NCBI GenBank assembly: GCA_945876155.1
Contig: CAMCMW010000049.1
Location: 1 to 8,408 of the forward strand
DNA from: an uncultured Ruminococcus sp.
Lineage (GTDB): Bacteria; Bacillota; Clostridia; Oscillospirales; Ruminococcaceae
Direction of reading: 5' to 3'
DNA length: 8,408 nucleotides
The position numbers and the translations under genes were made by a program. Under the pieces are notes generated by a model, which saw nothing but the letters and a program-made list of their open reading frames with translations, made no database searches and was not told the origin of the DNA. This document shows, piece after piece, positions 6,687 to 8,408 of this stretch (position 1 is its first letter; each line of letters starts with the position of its first letter).

Positions 6687-7754
6687 TTACTTCAATTCAA
6701 CAACCCAGCCGTATTCATCTGGAATCTTGCCCCACTGAATACCTGTCATTGTGTCGTAAAGCATCTGTGAAATATTACCAATCTTGTTGTCGTTTATCTC
6801 CATGATCTTGTCATTCCATTTCAGATGACCGACCGGTGAAATAACCGCAGCTGTACCAGTACCGAATACCTCGTCCAGTTTTCCGGCGTCATAAGCGTCA
6901 GCGATTTCCTGGATAGAAATTCTTCTTTCAGTTACCTTGTAGCCCTTTTTACGGCATATCTCAATAGCGGATTTTCTTGTAATACCCGGCAGAACAGAGC
7001 CTGTCAGTTCAGGAGTAATAACTTCTCCGTCAATTACAAAGAAAATGTTCATAGAGCCGACTTCTTCAACATACTTCTGCTCAACACCGTCAAGCCAGAG
7101 AACCTGTTCATAGTCCTGCTTGTGAGCCTCGTCCTGACCGGCAAGAGAGATAGCGTAGTTAGCGGCTGTCTTTACAAAGCCTGTACCGCCTCTTACGGCT
7201 CTTACGTATCTGCTTTCAACATAGATTTTAACAGGGTTCAAGCCTGTTGAGTAGTATGCACCGGACGGTGAAAGGATAATCATAAACAGGTAGTGGTCTG
7301 CCGGACGGACGCCAACATAAGGGTCAGTTGCGATAACAAACGGTCTTATGTATAAAGATGCACCCTCTGTGTGAGGAACCCAGTCCTTTTCAACATTCAG
7401 AAGAGTTGTAAGCGCATGTAAAGCGTCCTCTTCAGGAATTTCAGGAATGACCATTCTCTTGTTAGATGTGTTAAGTCTTTTGAAATTTTCGTCCGGACGG
7501 AAAAGCTGGATTTTTCCCTCGGCAGTACGATAAGCTTTAAGTCCCTCAAAGACTTCCTGTCCATAGTGGAGGCACATAGCCGCCGGTGAAAGTGACAGAT
7601 TCTGATAAGGAACGATTCTTGCGTCATGCCAGCCCTCGCCTGTGTCATAGTTCATAATGAACATATGGTCCGTAAAGATGTGACCGAATCCCAGCTTGGT
7701 TTCGTCAGTCGGTTTCTCCTTAGGCGTGGTGGTAAGTTCCATTCTGATATTCAT
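6687..7754 (-). CDS. ilvE: Branched-chain amino acid aminotransferase (class IV, BCAT type)
   Basis: A PLP enzyme that exchanges the amino group between glutamate and the branched-chain 2-keto acids, the last step of valine, leucine and isoleucine synthesis. The protein of 355 residues fits the longer eukaryotic-like BCAT subgroup. Seen are MCLHYGQEVFEGLKAYR, LYIRPFVIATDPYVGVRPA, RGGTGFVKTAANYAISLAGQ with the PLP lysine (Lys195), QVLWLDGVEQKYVEEVGSMN, TPELTGSVLPGITRKS and DEVFGTGTAAVISPVG. I chose ATG at 7754 because AAGGGAG lies 9 bases before it and the N-terminus MNIRMELTTTPKEKP matches the family. A start at 7784 would add 10 residues; it has no ribosome site but overlaps the stop of the small upstream gene as ATGA. 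The TPP riboswitch follows the stop almost at once. Confidence 0.95.
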   Translation of the reverse strand: MNIRMELTTTPKEKPTDETKLGFGHIFTDHMFIMNYDTGEGWHDARIVPYQNLSLSPAAMCLHYGQEVFEGLKAYRTAEGKIQLFRPDENFKRLNTSNKRMVIPEIPEEDALHALTTLLNVEKDWVPHTEGASLYIRPFVIATDPYVGVRPADHYLFMIILSPSGAYYSTGLNPVKIYVESRYVRAVRGGTGFVKTAANYAISLAGQDEAHKQDYEQVLWLDGVEQKYVEEVGSMNIFFVIDGEVITPELTGSVLPGITRKSAIEICRKKGYKVTERRISIQEIADAYDAGKLDEVFGTGTAAVISPVGHLKWNDKIMEINDNKIGNISQMLYDTMTGIQWGKIPDEYGWVVELK

Positions 7755-7780
7755 TAAATAAGACTCCCTTTTATGTCTGT

Positions 7781-7912
7781 TCATTGGCAGACAGTAATAT
7801 ATTTTTTGTGAAATTTGGTTTTGTATGCTGCAATCGCTGCCGCCGCACCAATCGCAACAGCAGAAAACGCCAAAACTGCCAGCACGATTTTACTGCATTT
7901 TTTCATTTTCAT
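7781..7912 (-). CDS. Small single-helix membrane protein (43 residues)
   Basis: This small gene is not among obvious long frames but has all the parts of one. An ATG at 7912 (with a second in-frame ATG two codons later) is preceded by AAGGGG, and an extended -10 promoter lies about 50 bases upstream. The product has a basic N-terminus (MKMKKCSK), one hydrophobic alanine-rich helix (about residues 9-29, IVLAVLAFSAVAIGAAAAIA) and a basic tail (YKTKFHKKY). It could be a membrane peptide or a lipid-associated leader; the alanine-rich helix does not show a convincing signal peptidase site. Its TGA overlaps the upstream ilvE ATG candidate at 7784 and lies 26 bases before the preferred ilvE start, so the two are likely co-transcribed. 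I do not recognise a family. A longer frame on the opposite strand here has no such support. Confidence 0.55.
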   Translation of the reverse strand: MKMKKCSKIVLAVLAFSAVAIGAAAAIAAYKTKFHKKYITVCQ

Positions 7913-7963
7913 GCACCCCTTAAAACAGCACCGCATAATTTCTGTATAACTGCTGCTTTTTAT

Positions 7964-7992
7964 ATTATATCACATTTTTTTCGGTTTGGCTA
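7964..7992 (-). promoter_or_regulatory. Sigma-A-type promoter with extended -10 for the small gene and ilvE
   Basis: On the minus strand a perfect TATAAT (7969-7964) is preceded by TGA, giving an extended TGnTATAAT box. TAGCCA (7992-7987), four of six matches to TTGACA, lies at the ideal 17-base distance. Transcription should start near 7957, leaving a leader of about 45 bases, too short for a T-box of the kind that often controls branched-chain genes in Firmicutes. Confidence 0.75.
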
Positions 7993-8034
7993 TATATTTT
8001 TTTAATTTTTTCGGGAAATTTATTTAATAAAGTT

Positions 8035-8068
8035 ATAGTAAACGAAAAATATTATTTTAGTTTACTAT
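8035..8068. repeat. AT-rich inverted repeat / hairpin
   Basis: ATAGTAAAC (8035-8043) is perfectly complementary to GTTTACTAT (8060-8068). Inside, AAAATA (8046-8051) pairs with TATTTT (8053-8058) around a single T, so nearly the whole 34-base block folds on itself. It lies between the LiaF-like gene end and the ilvE promoter. It could be a weak terminator for minus-strand transcripts, a protein-binding palindrome or a remnant of a small repeat. Confidence 0.5.
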
Positions 8069-8070
8069 TA

Positions 8071-8113
8071 GCCGATATGCACGGAGCTTACGAAGTTAGC
8101 GAATGTGCAAGGC
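8071..8113. terminator. Nested GC-rich hairpin downstream of the LiaF-like gene
   Basis: Three nested arms pair: GCC (8071-8073) with GGC (8111-8113), TGCAC (8078-8082) with GTGCA (8105-8109), and GCTTAC (8086-8091) with GTTAGC (8095-8100) around the loop GAA with one T-T mismatch. It begins 13 bases past the stop at 8127 on the minus strand. No T run follows directly, but the AT-rich hairpin does. It probably stabilises or ends the LiaF-like mRNA, and may be a dispersed repeat. Confidence 0.4.
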
Positions 8114-8126
8114 AATAAAATCAATC

Positions 8127-8408
8127 TCACACGTAAATCACAGTTATCCCTGCAAATTTCACATTACCTTCAAGGTAAAGGGTCTTGCCATTTTTTATGC
8201 CATTTTTCTCTCCCTTTTCATCAACTCCGCCAACTGAACAGTTTAATTTGTTAATAACAGTCCATTCTTTTGGAACATAGAGTTCTATTCCGGAAAAATC
8301 TGATACTATAACGGCAGTAGCCTCGTTTGCGTACATTTCAGCATTGTCAAAATAGACTTTCATTCCGCCGAAGGAACTTCTGATACTGATGTCCTTGAAC
8401 ATTTTTGA
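8127..8408 (-). CDS. LiaF-like C-terminal domain protein, C-terminal part (5' end outside the window)
   Basis: The frame stays open to the right edge of the window, and the ATG at 8402 has no visible ribosome site, so this is the 3' end of a longer gene. The 93 visible residues show alternating short beta-strands with FGG-like turns: SSFGGMKVYFDNAEM, VSDFSGIELYVPKEW, NCSVGGVDEKG and LYLEGNVKFAGITVIYV. This pattern is that of the LiaF-like C-terminal domain (cell wall-active antibiotics response family), which forms a right-handed beta-rich fold. In LiaF this region follows membrane helices and helps restrain the LiaRS envelope-stress system. Whether helices precede it here cannot be seen, and many clostridial relatives have no proven role. 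It is transcribed toward the ilvE unit but is separated from it by two hairpins and a promoter. Confidence 0.7.
   Translation of the reverse strand, partial: SKMFKDISIRSSFGGMKVYFDNAEMYANEATAVIVSDFSGIELYVPKEWTVINKLNCSVGGVDEKGEKNGIKNGKTLYLEGNVKFAGITVIYV

Noticed and set aside
7913..7957. Possible T-box or leader-peptide attenuator in front of ilvE
   Set aside because: The leader from the predicted start is only about 45 bases, with no T-box core sequence and no branched-chain codon run followed by a terminator.
7784..8005. Open frame of 73 codons on the + strand upstream of ilvE
   Set aside because: No ribosome site, runs across the minus-strand extended -10 promoter, and overlaps the better supported 43-residue minus-strand gene.
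1..8408. CRISPR arrays, tRNA or rRNA genes, insertion sequences, phage genes
   Set aside because: No spaced direct repeats, no cloverleaf, no transposase or integrase frames and no target-site duplications could be seen.

Overview
The window looks like a chromosomal segment from an anaerobic Firmicute of the class Clostridia, probably a Ruminococcus-like member of the Oscillospiraceae. The reasons are moderately AT-rich DNA with AT-rich intergenic gaps, AGGAG-type ribosome sites, a short ThiC, a TPP riboswitch with a terminator-type expression platform, and a SpoIID-like protein with clostridial-style peptidoglycan-binding repeats. The genus is an inference; there is no rRNA or other marker gene here. 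Layout: the left end (1-777) runs on the + strand and holds the 3' end of an MFS transporter gene and a small five-helix membrane protein gene of unknown role. A convergent gap (778-905) with three GC-rich hairpins follows. Everything else is on the minus strand. Positions 906-3662 are a tight three-gene unit, transcribed right to left: a protein with a disordered Pro/Glu-rich linker and a C-terminal beta-sandwich-like domain, then a SpoIID-like domain fused to three peptidoglycan-binding repeats, then a small protein with two more such repeats. None of the three has a signal peptide, and a sigma-E-like promoter precedes the unit. Positions 3781-6545 are a thiamine operon in the order thiE-thiD-thiC, ended by a strong rho-independent terminator and headed by a TPP riboswitch (about 6609-6678) with its own terminator (6566-6592). 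The riboswitch starts only about 8 bases after the stop codon of ilvE (6687-7754), a class IV branched-chain aminotransferase gene. A previously uncalled 43-residue single-helix protein gene (7781-7912) lies directly upstream of ilvE behind an extended -10 promoter. The right edge carries the 3' end of a gene for a LiaF-like C-terminal domain. How the genes work together: ThiC makes the pyrimidine phosphate HMP-P from AIR, ThiD phosphorylates it to HMP-PP, and ThiE joins it to the thiazole phosphate to give thiamine phosphate. The thiazole genes are not in this window. TPP made from this product should shut the operon down through the riboswitch. With only about 8 bases between ilvE and the aptamer, either ilvE transcripts run into the thi leader or the thi promoter lies inside ilvE. 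The most unusual part is the signal-less SpoIID/peptidoglycan-binding unit, which may be a sporulation-stage or otherwise intracellularly deployed wall-acting set.
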